A DNA stretch of 64,000 bases from Chalara sp. BL73. Taxonomy: Eukaryota > Ascomycota > Leotiomycetes > Helotiales. Every line of letters starts with the position of its first letter. The stretch's first letter is position 1. A program made the position numbers and the translations under genes. The DNA lies in the NCBI GenBank assembly GCA_918026815.1, contig CAKJVC010000030.1:1240001-1304000 (forward strand), given 5' to 3'. This document shows positions 44,854 to 57,267 of the stretch, piece by piece. The notes under the pieces were generated by a model. The model ran no database searches. It was not told the DNA's origin and saw only the letters and a program-made list of their open reading frames with translations.

Positions 44854-46362
44854 ATGCTTCCCCCACCAACCCTGAGCTTTACTATCCCCTCAGTCCATGA
44901 CAATGTAGTTCTACAATGTCGAATATATCATCCTAAATGCTTAGTCCCGAACACAATATCTGAGTTGGGGTGCTGGACAAAAAGGGGCGCCGTTGTTGCA
45001 CATCCTTATGCACCTTTAGGAGGGTGTTACGATGATCCAGTAGTGGATCTGGTAGCATCAACTATCTTAAATCGAGGTTATGTGGTTGGGACTTTTAATT
45101 TCCGGTACATTATGTTTCCTTTGATTTATTACATACCATACTGATGCTTGTACAGGGGAGCAGGTGCCTCTTCCACAGGTCGGACATCATGGCAATCAAA
45201 ACCGGAACAAAATGATTATATATCCTTCATTGGTCTCATAATATTCTACCTACACCATCTCTCTGACCCAGTATCTTCGATTTATGGCGTCAACCCACCC
45301 CGGCTTACTCGCTCCAATCCAGATCTCAATGACTTGGACCCTATTCAATCGCAGGCTATCTTCTCATCTCACCGAGAATACGATACTCAATTCCTGACTA
45401 CTACCACCAGCAATCCTCCTGCGGGCTCCGCAAAGGATCTCGCAACTTCAAAGCCTCTTCCAAGTTTAATACTTGCCGGCTACTCCTATGGCGCTCTGAT
45501 CACAAGCCGTTTGCCCCCTATGCTAAGTAGCATTATTAATCCATTCCAGAGTCCTCCGCCAGGAACCGCTCATGCCGAAATTCGTCTCCGAGCAACTTCT
45601 CTAGCTTTACAGCAAAACAAATTAATGAAATCGCGCGTCTATTCTCTGCTTACGGAAGCACACACTCGTGGCCGTAGTGTCCAGGTTGAAAATCATATCC
45701 TGCATTCTCCCAAACGTCGAAATGCGACCGGGAACGTCAGGATGGGTGGAGACGAGGATTTACGGCGCTCGAGTCACGAGAGCCATCGACCGCGTAGCTC
45801 TTTTACCATAGATACACCAGAGAGGGTCCGAAGAAGTGTCGATAAGATACGTGCTATGAGTAAGAACAATAGATTCTCGCCTTGCGATCTTGATAGTCAG
45901 CCACCTCTTGCTTCGTACCGGAAGAAACAGTGTGATTCCCAAATCAGCCTTAATTCCGTTTCGCCAAATCATTCAAAAGATGAACTCGGTACCATAGAGG
46001 CAGTCTCAGGCCTCGCGGAGGATTTGCAAGTCGCTTATGTACTTGTCTCTCCACTACATGGATGGATCTCTGCTCTAGCTACCATGGGCAGCTTAGCGAA
46101 GGAGAAAGCGACTTTAACAGAGCAAGAGATGAAGTTGACAGTAGATCGAACATTAGCTGTGTTCGGTGATGATGACATCTTCGTCAGTGTAAAGAAATTA
46201 AGAACATGGGTCAAAAAGATCGAAGGTGCTACAAAAGTAGGAGAAGAATGTCATTTTAGACATAGAGAAGTCCCTGGCGCAGGTCATTTCTGGCATGATC
46301 GTCAGGCTGTGATGGTATTGAGGGAAGAGATAGATGACTTTGTACGGACACTTTCAGCATAG
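44854..46362 (+). CDS. Alpha/beta-hydrolase-fold protein
   Basis: Two exons (44854-45104, 45156-46362), 485 aa; the intron (GTACATT...TACAG) joins FNF-RGAGASS in phase. The N-terminal part has the alpha/beta-hydrolase core: a strand followed by HPYAPLGGCYDDPVV (HPY-like oxyanion segment), and GTFNFRGAGASSTG. The nucleophile elbow is GYSYGA (G-x-S-x-G), and a late AGHFWHDR carries the probable catalytic His. Between them lies a long, polar, disordered insert of about 200 residues with clusters of Ser, Arg and Asn (RRSSHESHRPRSSF). The family is related to bacterial YaeF/dienelactone-hydrolase-like enzymes that lack known substrates. No signal peptide is seen, so it is likely cytosolic. Confidence 0.75.
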
Positions 46363-46629
46363 AAAGACAGTGAGGCACCTACATCACTTTCAGCACTTGC
46401 CATTGCATATTCAGACTCAGCGGATCTTTGGCAGTCCAGAACATTCTACTATTGAAGTTCATAAAGCAATTTTATTGGATCAGCATTGCCCATGACTAAT
46501 AATACTGAGGAGCTATAGTTCGATCGTAGATACCTAACACACGCCATTCTTTCTAACTCGTTGAGCCCACCCGCTATAGAGCATACTAGCTCACATACCA
46601 ACAGTACCACCTCAATGTGTATTCATAAG

Positions 46630-49600
46630 TCAAGAATCCCTACTCCTCTCCTCCACTGATGTCATGGTCTCTTCGTCTTCGACTTCAACTGCCACACCCC
46701 GGGCCCCCCCTATCAGCCTCACCAATGCCCCTCCCCTCCTCTCGAGCTCGTCAAACTTACCTTCTTCCACAATCCTCCCAGCTTCCACGACCAAAATATG
46801 GTGGGCAATTTTCATCATCTCGACCCTATGACTAACCATTACAACAGCCATGCCCTTCCCCGCCATCGATGTCACACACGCCTTAATCTGCTCCGCACTT
46901 TCACTGTCAAGTGCGCTCGTCGCCTCATCCATAATAAGAACCTTTGGATGCCTCGCCAATGCCCTCGCAATGGCTATTCGTTGTGCTTGCCCGCCAGATA
47001 GGCCTTGGCCTCCTTCACCTATCAATGTTTCGTAGGATTGCGACAGGGAGGAGATGAACTCGTGGATGCCGGCGAGGTTCGCAGCATGCTGTGCGTTCGA
47101 AAGAGTATTGAGAGGTGAGGACTCGGGGAGTCCGTACAGGATGTTGGAAAGGATTGTTGCGGGGAAGATTGACGTCGCTTGTGGTACGACGGAGATGAAG
47201 GAACGGAGGGTGGTCATATTGCATTCCTGGACCGGATGGTTGGCGAATCTGAGTGAGAAAGGGCGAGAAGGTGTATAGAGACCTTGGAGGAGCGAGGTTA
47301 TTGTGGACTTTCCACTTCCCGAAGGTCCCACGATCGCCGTGCACGTCCCTGGGCGGATTGTGAACGATATGCTGGAGAGGGTGGGAGTTGATTGGTGGGG
47401 GTAGGTGAATGAGAGGTCCGTGGCTATTATGGGGAAAGGGGTTGCGAGGCGAGTTGGCCCGCCTTCATAGGTGAGAGGAAGGTTGGCGAGGTAGAGCATT
47501 TGCGTTGCCGTGGTGCAGGAGGAGCTTATCTGGGGTATCATACTGATCATCCCACTGGCATTAGAGAGGCCGAGAATGAAGAGATTAGTTACATGCATCA
47601 TCTCTGTGACTGTATACGACCCTTTTGTGATCAAGATACCAGCGTAGTATAGGGATAGCGCTATGATGAAGAGTGATGCAGAATCGAGGAGTCCGAAAAG
47701 CAAACCAGTATACGCTGCCCGTCGAAGTCCAGTTTTATAAGTGTCCTTTGTGGCAGCTCGATGCTTCCGTCCGAAATAGTGCTCGAGGGTTAATGTGCGG
47801 ACAACTCGGATATTAGTAAAGGTCTCGGTGAAAATGCTACTTGATCGGTCGGCGCTGCGGTTGCATTCCACCTCCCATTTCTTGCTTACCCAGTGGAAAA
47901 TACGTGTTACTATGTAAAATATTGGGCCACAGGCAAGTGCTACAAGCGTGAATTGCCAGGAGACAATGAATGCCCATATTATGGAGATGCTGAGCATAAG
48001 AGCCACAGTTAAGACTAGACCGGCGAAGCGTCCAACAAGGTTACGCATCTCCTCTGCGTTGCGGTCTAGACATTCGTTCAGGCGATTGGCAGAGTGTTCT
48101 TCTAATTGGAACCAAGATTTGGGTTGGATGAGGATGCGTTTCAGTGCTTGCAGACGGAGCGCGTTGACCCACGCCTGTCCGCAGTATTCAAGGGTATAGT
48201 GTGTGGAGAATGAAGCGATGCCGTCTATGACGGCGATCCCGAGTAAGATCACGGCCCATTTTGTAGCTTCACTAGTCTGGTTCTCTATGAGAAAATATGT
48301 GCCTACGAGCTTTGCGAAGACGTAGGCAAAGGCTGGGGTTGCGGCTGCAACAATGAAAGCAGCGAAGAACCCAAGAATGAATATAAGTCTTTGCTTGTAG
48401 TTAAGATTTGGCCAAACAGTCCACAATATTTTGGTTATTGATGCCGCCTCTTCATTCATTCCACTGGGGGATAATGCCTCTGATGGCTCTAGCATAGAAG
48501 TGTATTGAGGAGGCAGTGTTGTAGGGGCTGCATCTGGAGGACTTTCTTTGAGCTTTGCAAATGAGGGAAGTCGATGACGGAGTACTACAGGCACTGTATT
48601 AGTTGCAGGATATTCTTCATCATTTTCTAGCTGTATTTGTGATGGTGGCGCAGGCCTTGAAGATGTGAATTGCTTAGATGGTCCAAGGGACCACCTCGGA
48701 CTTGAAGATTCGACTTGGGGAGTCTGTGGAATAACCGGAGCCGACCAGATACCGTGTCTTTTCAATTCAATTGCCTGGTTAATACCGATGCCCAGAGACA
48801 TGCGATGATTTGCTCGCAACAAACTAGCTGGATCGGGAATGGACTCAAGGGCAGTATCATCGGTACCAAAGACATCCGAGATATCTGTCCACCGCGGTGA
48901 TTCAATCGCCTGATTAGCTGGTAATGAACTCAAAGCGAGTTCTGGCGCTCTACTACTGCCTTCTGCACGTAGAATGGATGCGAATGTCCCGTGAGACTTG
49001 TAAGCTAACTTCTTTCGATAGCCTTCCTCAGCGACACGACCATCCACAAGCACGTAGACATAATCGTTATCTTGTATCTGAGACATATCATGTGTAATTA
49101 TCACCTTCAACTAGTTAGTATCTAAATTTCTCAATATATAGTTGGAGCTCCCAGCTGGGAGCTTTGAGTGCCTTTGGAGCCGAAATAGCAAGATGAAGAG
49201 GCTCTTCAGTCAGCTTCCTGGTCCTTCAACCATGGGTAATATTTTATCATGGAAATAAACTGCTTACTGTAGCCTTGCCCTTGCGCCAGTCGCGTATAGC
49301 ATTCATCACTTCTTTTCTACCTCGATGATCCAATGCGCTCGTAGATTCGTCTAAGATGAGAAACGGAGCATCTCGAAGCCGCGCTCTCGCAAGGGCGACC
49401 CTCTGTGTTTGTCCGCCACTAAGGGATCTACCCAGAGAGCCAACAAATGTATCAAAGCCATCTGGCATCTCTCGTATCGTAGCTTCGAGGCAGGCTGTCT
49501 TGGATGCTGCTTCAATATCCTCATTCGACGGGTTATCTCGTCTGCCGAATGCGATGTTTTGCCGGATGGTCTCATTGAACAAAACGCTTTGCTGTTGGAC

Positions 49601-51090
49601 AAGGGTAATATTTTTCCGCAGCCAGTCTGCACTGAGGTCTTTGATAGAATTACCGTCGATAAGAATCTCTCCTGAATTTTGTTCATAGTGTCTCATAAGA
49701 ATATTGCCTACCGTACTTTTCCCACACCCGCTTCGCCCTACTACGAATGTTGTTTCTCCCGAAGGAAAGAAGAAGGTCGCTTTATTTAGGACAAATCGCC
49801 GTGGATTAGATGGGTATGCAAAGGTGACCTAGAATATGACTCAGGAGGGATTACCCAAGTGAGTAAATAGACTTACATCGTTAATTTCAATGTCACCATC
49901 AAACTTTAGGGGTTTCAAGATGCCACCGATATCCCCAGCTTGTGCTGTATTTTTCATCTGGTCCGTGGTAATCTTTAGTGTTTCCCCAGCAGACATACCT
50001 TTGGTGAGAACCAGAATCTGAGGAAGCATGATTTCGAGCGCCTGCAAAGCACTCAAGCACGAATAGAATGTTGTAAAGACTGCCGCAGGGTCAAGTCCTC
50101 CTTTAACCAAGTAAAGACCGTACCAGAAACCTTGCACGAAAATGCCCACGAGTAAGAACTTTGTGACTCCAAATTGCGCTGCGTTCGCGCGAGCTTGTTT
50201 CATATAATGTTTTGTAACTTTTCTGATGGCTGAATAGTACTGCCAGACTTCATGATCCTGTGCGTTGAACGTTTTCACAGTATCTATGGTCATAATTGCT
50301 GTATTGGCATACTTCGTTGCCCTACTAAGCTCTCTTTTCTGTGCTTCGATCGCTGGAGTAAGACCTCTTGAAATAAGCCATAAAGCACCAGCAGCGAACG
50401 GAAATGTGGCAATAATGACGAGAGTCAGCTTCCAGGAGAAGTAGAATGCGACCCCAAGGGAAGAGGCTGATGCAACGAGTTGAAACAGAAGAAACCCTAG
50501 CGGTTGGGAGGCACCTAGTTGCAGTTCTCGAATTTGACTATGAAGTATTAGCCTTATAGCCCTAAAGTGTCATGAAGGCCAACTTACGTTTGCATGCGAA
50601 TCAGAAACGGACCTATACCATCCTCCCTGCTATCATACCAATCTATATCCTTATCTAACATGTTTGCGAAGAGCCTTTGACGGACCGTTCGTGCCTGATG
50701 CTCGCCAAATATTATCCATCCTGACATCAATGCTCCTTCCACGACCCATGCTCCTACACCCAGGAGTGTCAATCCTAAGCACCAAATAGAAATGTGGTGT
50801 AATGTTTCTCCTGCCGGTAGTTCACCACCACCAAAGCGTGTCATAATACCAAATCCTTTTCCGTAGAAAATTGCGATTGTAGGCTTAATGAAACCTGCAA
50901 GAATACTCGCACCTGACGCATATAGAAGCCACGGCAAATGTTGTTGAGTTGTGAATGCGAAGAGAGAGCGCCAGGAAGGTTTTATAGACCCATGGCCTGC
51001 ATTCTTCAAATATTTTCGTTCGTAAGGAGCCTGCCAGCTTTTCCTGGGTGGTGCGCATGGGGATGCTCTGCTGTCTTTCGTAAGGTTCAT
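46630..51090 (-). CDS. Full-length ABC transporter, Ste6/a-factor-exporter type (ABCB)
   Basis: Predicted peptide or lipopeptide exporter; in fungi such proteins include the a-pheromone exporter Ste6. Four exons in phase (51090-50588, 50537-49877, 49828-49268, 49104-46630), 1399 aa, with TM-NBD-TM-NBD order. NBD1 has Walker A GRSGCGKST, LSGGQTQRVALARARLRDAP and FLILDESTSALDHR. NBD2 has Walker A GPSGSGKST, signature LSGGQAQRIAIARALARHP and VLIMDEATSALDSES. A long linker (residues about 640-820) is Ser/Pro-rich. Segments such as SVLFNETIRQNIAFGRRDNPS and QQQSVLF resemble Ste6. ATG 51090 gives MNLTKDSRASPCAPPRKSW; the frame is open to 51264. A general multidrug exporter is the main alternative. 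Two bases before several exons agree with AG acceptors. Confidence 0.8.
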
Positions 51091-51828
51091 GCTTCCTGTG
51101 TAGTTTATTGGCTTGAGTGCAGGGCCGCGTCGATGTAACTGAAATCGCGATAGTGGACAGTTTGAATGGTTAAAGAAATCGATTCGTGGATAGCTTGGAA
51201 TACATCTAGGAAATTGAGACTTAGCTCGCTTATATTGGTAACCCTGACAATATATAGCAAACACAAGATATTTTCATTGTTCTTTGATGGTTCGCATAGA
51301 TACTCGGATTGTAGTGGCTGCCCTTAGGTATTGTTCTCCAAGCGAGACAAGGCAACGGACGAAATTACTCATGGAACAATGGAATACAAAAAGGTGTTAG
51401 TTTCCAGCGCCGAATGTTCACATACTGAATAAGGTGAATAATAGAAGTGATATCTCTAAGCACACATAGGAACGATTCCTTTCGCTAAGTTGAACGAAAG
51501 AAGTAAAAGGCTAGAAATAGATGCATAGTAGGCTTAGGCTTAGCAATTGATTGGAGTGGTGAAGAGGCGAAGGCGGTGCAATTTCTCGAAGTGCTCATGT
51601 GTTGTGTTATGTACCAGTAATCTTTGTAGGTTATGCAGGCAATGTACGTCCAAAATGAGAGGGAGACGGATGGTGATGATTATCGACATTCCCAAGCAAA
51701 TATTGCCCCGTATAGGTTCAACGCCTCTCAGAATTCAAGAATATGCTCTGCCAGGTTCCACTTAACTAACCCTAGTGCAGTCTATTCGCCAATTTTTACA
51801 AACGGTGGAATCTGCGCTAGACCAGTCC
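51091..51828. other. Gap between the ABC transporter and the PBDC1 homologue
   Basis: About 740 bp. Short open frames only. It contains the ABC transporter promoter and the terminator region of the PBDC1 gene. Confidence 0.4.
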
Positions 51829-52493
51829 TCATGGCTTCGTTGCCCCCTTTTCAGGTTGGTTTTGCTCGTAAATCCAATCATTCAGGCCATTGCGATTTCT
51901 TGAAATTTCAATAGCATAGAACTGCATACGAGGTACTGCACGGAGACAAGTAGTTAGCATTGAAGGTGTAGAATTATGTTAAGACAGGGCAACTCACCAA
52001 AGATAGTCTCATCATTGCCGTATTCCAACTTAGGGTTTATACGAAGCATGGTCCCAAAGTTGTAATCGTCGACCTTATTCTCATACTTCATTAAAAACTT
52101 CCGCCACCGTTCTTTACCAGTTTTGCTCTTCAACTCGTCCTCATCTATAGTCTTGGCCGGGTCAAACTCGGGGAAATCTGTCTTAAGGTGTTCGTATATC
52201 TCATCATCGATCTTGGTAAGTCTTAAGGTTGAACCGCGAACTTTCTCGAGGATGGCCCAGTATGTAGACATATGTTGAACGACTATATGGTGGGGTCAAT
52301 GGCGGGGTAATCAACGGCTTCCAAATGGAATATACCTTTGACAGCAAATTGTTTCTCAATCTGCGGGAAGGAGTCAGCAACAGCCCGTGTCCAGCTATCG
52401 TCTTATATAATAGAGAGCACTCACATCTTCCAGATTCTCCGCGTTTTCAGGGTCAAAATTGTCTGCAGTTTTAGGCTGTGCAGGAGGAGGCAT
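51829..52493 (-). CDS. PBDC1/YPL225W homologue (polysaccharide-biosynthesis domain protein, eEF1A chaperone family)
   Basis: Four exons (52493-52425, 52360-52336, 52282-51998, 51935-51829), 161 aa, all in phase; the second exon is only 25 nt. The conserved core is intact: EKQFAVKVVQHMSTYWAILE, LTKIDDEIYEHLKTDFPEFD, DEDELKSKTGKERWRKFLMK, YNFGTMLRINPKLEYGNDET, PRMQFYAIEISRNRNGLNDW. Length and C-terminal IYEQNQ match the family. The yeast homologue (YPL225W) has been reported to act as a dedicated chaperone for eEF1A; that role is carried over by homology, not seen here. Short open frames covering parts of this region on the plus strand are shadows. Confidence 0.88.
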
Positions 52494-53124
52494 TTTGATG
52501 TACAGTATAGACACGAGAGATGATATGCAGCAGAAGTCAGTGTGCAATATAAAATGTCTTAGAGGGATATGATATCGGTCAAGGAATTCCAAGGGTGACG
52601 CGTTATCCAAATATTGATAAAAGAATGGTCCATCAGGAAAGAAACTCAAAAGGTCAAGACAAGGCTGCCAAAAAGCCATCTCTTGGTATGATTATATAAT
52701 CACATAGCTATGGTGCCAAGCACGAGCTATCCTAACCACCCCGTAATATCCAAACAAGTGATCGTCATATGAACAACCTCATCTATGTTTACCTCTACAT
52801 CGATAGCGAGATCTCCCACGTGTAATATATGATGGCAGGCCTAGTATCATATGGAAAAGGAGAACTCGGGTCTTGGGGATGTGGAAATTTAGCTGGAACG
52901 TGCAACGGGAATGCTGAGAAGAAGATCTAGGCAAGGCAAGAAGCTGTACTTTGTGGACATTTTATTCGATTGTATGCTCTCTAGTTACGTAAGTTGCATC
53001 TCGTTCAATATGCTGATGCTGGACCCGTCTATGCTTTTCTAGTATTTACTTTCCAAAACGCCGAACCATAATCCTAGAATCTGCTGCAGCAGTTCTTGGT
53101 TCCCTATCTCATCTTCTGTACATA
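52494..53124. other. Gap between the PBDC1 homologue and the Stealth gene
   Basis: About 630 bp. No coding or repeat signal. Promoter of the PBDC1 gene and 3' end of the Stealth gene. Confidence 0.4.
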
Positions 53125-55742
53125 TTAAACTGATAACGGTACCGCCCGTTTCGACCTATGCTTTGCCTTTGGCTGCTCTGTCGCTTCGCCGCCTACCTGT
53201 GTCGCCAACTTTTTTGGCGCTTGGTTTCTGGGTATCTCAAATGCGCTTTGCTCAGGAACTATCCCCTCCAGTAGTTTCATCATAACGCTCCTCACTTCAG
53301 CTACAGCCCCCGGTTCTTCAGTGCTAACGTCGTCATTCAGACATAGCTGCCCAACCTTTCCTCTCTTCTTAAGCAATCTTTTCAAAACGACATTCTCAAC
53401 TTGCTCCGCATCAGTAATCATGACAAAATAAGCGTCCGGCTCTACAATAGTGTATTGATATTTCCAAAGGGCTCGAACGACGGTTTTTCTGTCCTCAGCC
53501 TGGGTGTTCTTATGCGGAAACAGAGAACCAAGACCTTTTTCCTTGCGATTCAAGATGAGCTTCAGCAGACAATCGCCACACTTTGGGTGTTGTCTGGCAA
53601 CGCGATCGAATATCGAGGCAGTACTGAAAACATGATTGATGTATGCCTCATCTGATGCGGGTGTTGAAAACCCCGGGGCCAAGCATTCATTGACATTAAA
53701 CTCGAAGCACTCAATGTCTTTGATAGCTGCTGGCCCATCAAGCGATGTCCATTGCACATCGATGTTCACTTTTGGTGACTCTAGTCCCGCATTCTCTAAA
53801 TGCTCATTCATGTGGTAAAACATCCTCTTACGAAACCCGATCTGGCCTTCCTTTGCCATTCCTTCTTCCAAGTCTTCCATAATGACTTGTCGCTCGTTCC
53901 ACCCAAGGTTTCCGTTCCGATCCTTGTCATTGCGGAGCATGATGTAACTCCATAGCAAAGCCTCCCGCTGCCTCTCAATAGTATAGTGGAAAGACACATA
54001 CCATGAGTACAACTGAAATCCGATTTCACCTCGAAATCTTTGGCATGCACTTTGCAGAGCTGGTCTTGGGAATGATTTGATAGCCTCCCGCGTCACGGAA
54101 CGTGACATGGAATGCCCGAAATGGATCTGACCCTTACGTTTCCGTTCACCAAACCTTCGGTTCAGTAGCCAAGAGGTGTAAATCAAAAAAGGCTTCTCGC
54201 CAAAGCGCCGTGCATCGAGATCAGTTGGCGGGTTTACTGTATTATACGAATTGGTTTTGAAGCCCATAGTGGGGCCAAATAGAGGTGAATAGATATCTGA
54301 TGCAGCATGTGGCTTCCCCAGAAGCATGTCATCAGAGAGCGCAAAAAACTTAACACTAATTAGCTAAGCCGACAACGTCTCAGAAGGTACCCACTCGGTC
54401 AGTATCTGATTTAGTATTGAATATCTGATTCTCAATGGTCAAAGAGTTGAAAGTTGGGAGACAACCTTGCTCCGACTCATCGAAAAATTCTTCCTGAGAA
54501 AGTATCTGGACCGTTTCTAGTGTATGGGCCTCGTCATTCAACCAAAGAGGGCGCTGCTTCGACACAATAGTAGCAGGGTTCTCTACGGTCGCATTTGCAG
54601 CCTCTGCCGAATCGGCTACTGCATTAACAAGCAGCTGGATCTTATTTCTGAATGTTGATGCGTACTTTTCAACACTTCTAATCGAGTACCGAAGCTCGTC
54701 CCAGTCACGATAACGATTTACTCGATGAGACTCGAGCCACTTCCCCTCTTCGTCGTTCAACGTACTATTAAGTTCATACGGATATATTGTGTCTTGGAAA
54801 GCAGTATCTGAACCATTGACCCCTATGGAAGTCAGTACCTGTCTAATGAAACGCTGGCTCAAGTCTCTTACATGTATAGACAAAGTCAATCTTGGTCTCC
54901 TTGATCTTTCCCCATTTCTTGGTGTCCAGCTCAGCTTCCGCAAACCATTGATCTTCCCAGCCTTCCAAGACAACATCCGAGGTAGATACTTCAAATGGTA
55001 TATGAACTATGTCTGGTAAAGCCTCTGCTTTTTCAGATAGCTCACCGAACTCTGTATAGGACGGAAACTTTCCTTCGAGGCGTTGTTTCGATTGAACATG
55101 TACAGCCTCTTCATATTTCGGTGCTGGTGTGAGATGCTGTTTCACAACCTTATCGGATTCCTCTTGGACCTTTTCTGGAGGTTTCTGGCTTATAACCTCC
55201 GACAGGCCATTCCTTTGTGCGGCTTCGGTCTGCCCCTTCACAGCCTGCCTAGGAGCTGTTTCGTCCTCTACAAATTCAGGGCTAGCGGCTTCCGCTGCGG
55301 ACGGTGAGAGCTTTTCCTTTCGTGCTGATTCATCCTCGGCATACTCAGGACTCACATCCGTTGGCGGACCAAGTATTACTGCCTGTTCTTGATGTCCTTT
55401 CGGTAATGCTACGGAACGCCTCGATTCTGGTTCCTTCTCAGATTGCCTAATGTTAAGATCGTCGCTTGGTTTTTGGCCAACTTTCTCCGAGGTTGCGTCT
55501 TCAGAGTTGATGACCTTTTGTGAATATGAGATCACATTCTGCCGTGCCTTCCACTGTGGATATTTGGTTTGGATGTCGGTATCGCGCCGGGACTTTACCG
55601 AAACTGTAGGCTCTGGCTTACCAGAATAGTGGTACAGGGTAATCAAGCAGACGGTAATCATAAATAGAATCCGATTCCTCGAATTTCGTCTAGAGTTTGT
55701 ATTGGCATTGCGATTCCAGCGTGGAAGTTTCTCAACAGCCAT
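53125..55742 (-). CDS. Stealth-domain glycan phosphotransferase with EF-hand (XPT1-like)
   Basis: Type II membrane protein, probably Golgi, transferring sugar phosphates onto glycans. Three exons (55742-54872, 54822-54395, 54348-53125), 840 aa. Exon 1 encodes a basic N-terminus, a TM anchor (ILFMITVCLITLYHYSG) and a ~200-residue acidic stem with repeated 'SPEYAEDESAR/SPEFVEDETAP' units. Stealth regions: IDFVYTWVNGSD (CR1, Trp codon split by intron 1), RDWDELRYSIRSVEKYASTF and NKIQLLVNAV (CR2), FFALSDDMLLG, GHSMSRSVTREAIKSFPRPA (CR3) and the C-terminal part. DKDRNGNLGWNE around residue 550 fits a canonical EF-hand loop (D-x-D-x-N-G-x-L-x-x-x-E), as in related fungal and animal Stealth proteins. 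The tail is Lys/Arg-rich. The cryptococcal xylosylphosphotransferase XPT1 is the closest characterised kind I recall. Substrate is unknown. Confidence 0.85.
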
Positions 55743-57267
55743 AACGACAAAATGAGGGTGTGTATTGGCATATATTTCTCAAATAGTTTGAGCAGAATGC
55801 ATCAATTGACGCGGAAGCTAGTAAAGAACGACTAAGAAGTTATGAAAAGAAGAAACTAAAGAGAGTTGTTGGGAGAGTTCATACAGAACAGCTTTGACGA
55901 CTCTGCTCTATTAAATTTTTGAGTCGTGCGACAGAATATGACATGGAGCTCTGAAGAGGAAATATCTCACATGGCCCTGGTCCAATATTGCCCCATCATG
56001 AGCTAGGATAGACAATCTAAATCCCCTTCCACATGCATGGGGCTCGTCCAGCTCTATGGGCCTGGCGCCACATCACTTGCTGAAAAGGCAATCCTGGCAA
56101 ATGGTACTAAAAAAGCAAGCTAGAACGGGACCGCACGGTCGGTATCATGATTGACTGTTTGATATAGTCACCCACCTCGCTTATATAATTGGTCTGTGCC
56201 TTAACCCCCTACTCCTTGCATTTGACGCTAAATTGATAGCGTTTGATCATCCCGTACTTATGATTAGTGTCTTAGCGCTCAAAGTGGCTCTTCATCCTTG
56301 CCGCTTCAAAAGTGCTATGTTAGTGAAGATTTATTTTATTACTCTACCAAAATATTGGGCCTCACAATGTTGGCCCCTTGGAGAGCGGGTGCAAGTATCA
56401 TTCCTCTATCATCAATAATTGAGACTAAGCTATACAGGGCACCGCAAGATGATGCATATCTGGCTGAGCGAGCTGTGCTGGCTGTTGACTTTTGGCGATG
56501 AGAAACCTATCTCATCGACGCTCTTTTCTAAGCCCCATGCCTAGTAGCAATATATCGCCGGTCGAGTCTCAATTTGTGTTTCTTGTCTTGTAGATTCCAC
56601 ATGCTATATGTTCCAGTTGAGTCATCTAATATTTGCAGGTTTCTCAGACACGTATGCTGCTGTGCTAGTGATGGGCAGGCTGGTCTGTGTCTTTTGTTTT
56701 TGAATGGTCTGGGCACGTCTTATCATCCCATATCTCTGTCCCAAAGGGGTTTGAGGGGTCTGGTTGACTCTTCAATTGTCCACTTGGTACGAATGTGGGT
56801 AACCTGCATCGACTTTCTTCTTCTCTGCTATTTTGATGTCCCTCTCCCCTGTTTGTGTATCTCATTAGTCTTTTTTTGGTAATCTGTCAAGTGATGTCCA
56901 TGCTTGTGGAAAATTTTGTGTACCGCAGCTCAGGCTATTCCAGCACTAATATGGAAGCCACAATTGTTCTATGCTACATGTGGTATGTGTTGACATGGGT
57001 GTAACTGGCGGTGTTGTGGTGAACGCGCCTTCTTTTGGTTCTAATTTAACGGCAAGTTTAAACAGCTCAAGCCTCGCTCCCTCCAAGGTGCTTTCGACCC
57101 GCCGTCAGTCTTCAGTCAACTCAGACTCTCTCCGGTCCCTAGAATCGTTTATTCGATATTCTCTTATCTTTTGTCTATTTGACACCCACACTCTTTTTTT
57201 GTCCTTCGTCCTTCGTCCTTCCACATTTCGTATACTTTCTTTCGTTCATTTCCGACCTACCGCCAGA
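55743..57267. promoter_or_regulatory. Divergent intergenic region between the Stealth and WSC genes
   Basis: 1.5 kb holding both promoters. A pyrimidine-rich tract lies just upstream of the WSC-gene start, with GTCCTTC repeated three times at 57201-57221; such CT-rich tracts are common near fungal transcription starts. An open frame continues upstream of 57268 to 56971, but a signal peptide begins only at 57268. Confidence 0.45.

Noticed and set aside
48715..49686. Open frames on the plus strand within the ABC transporter
   Set aside because: Antisense shadows of the NBD1 and linker coding sequence; no independent motifs.
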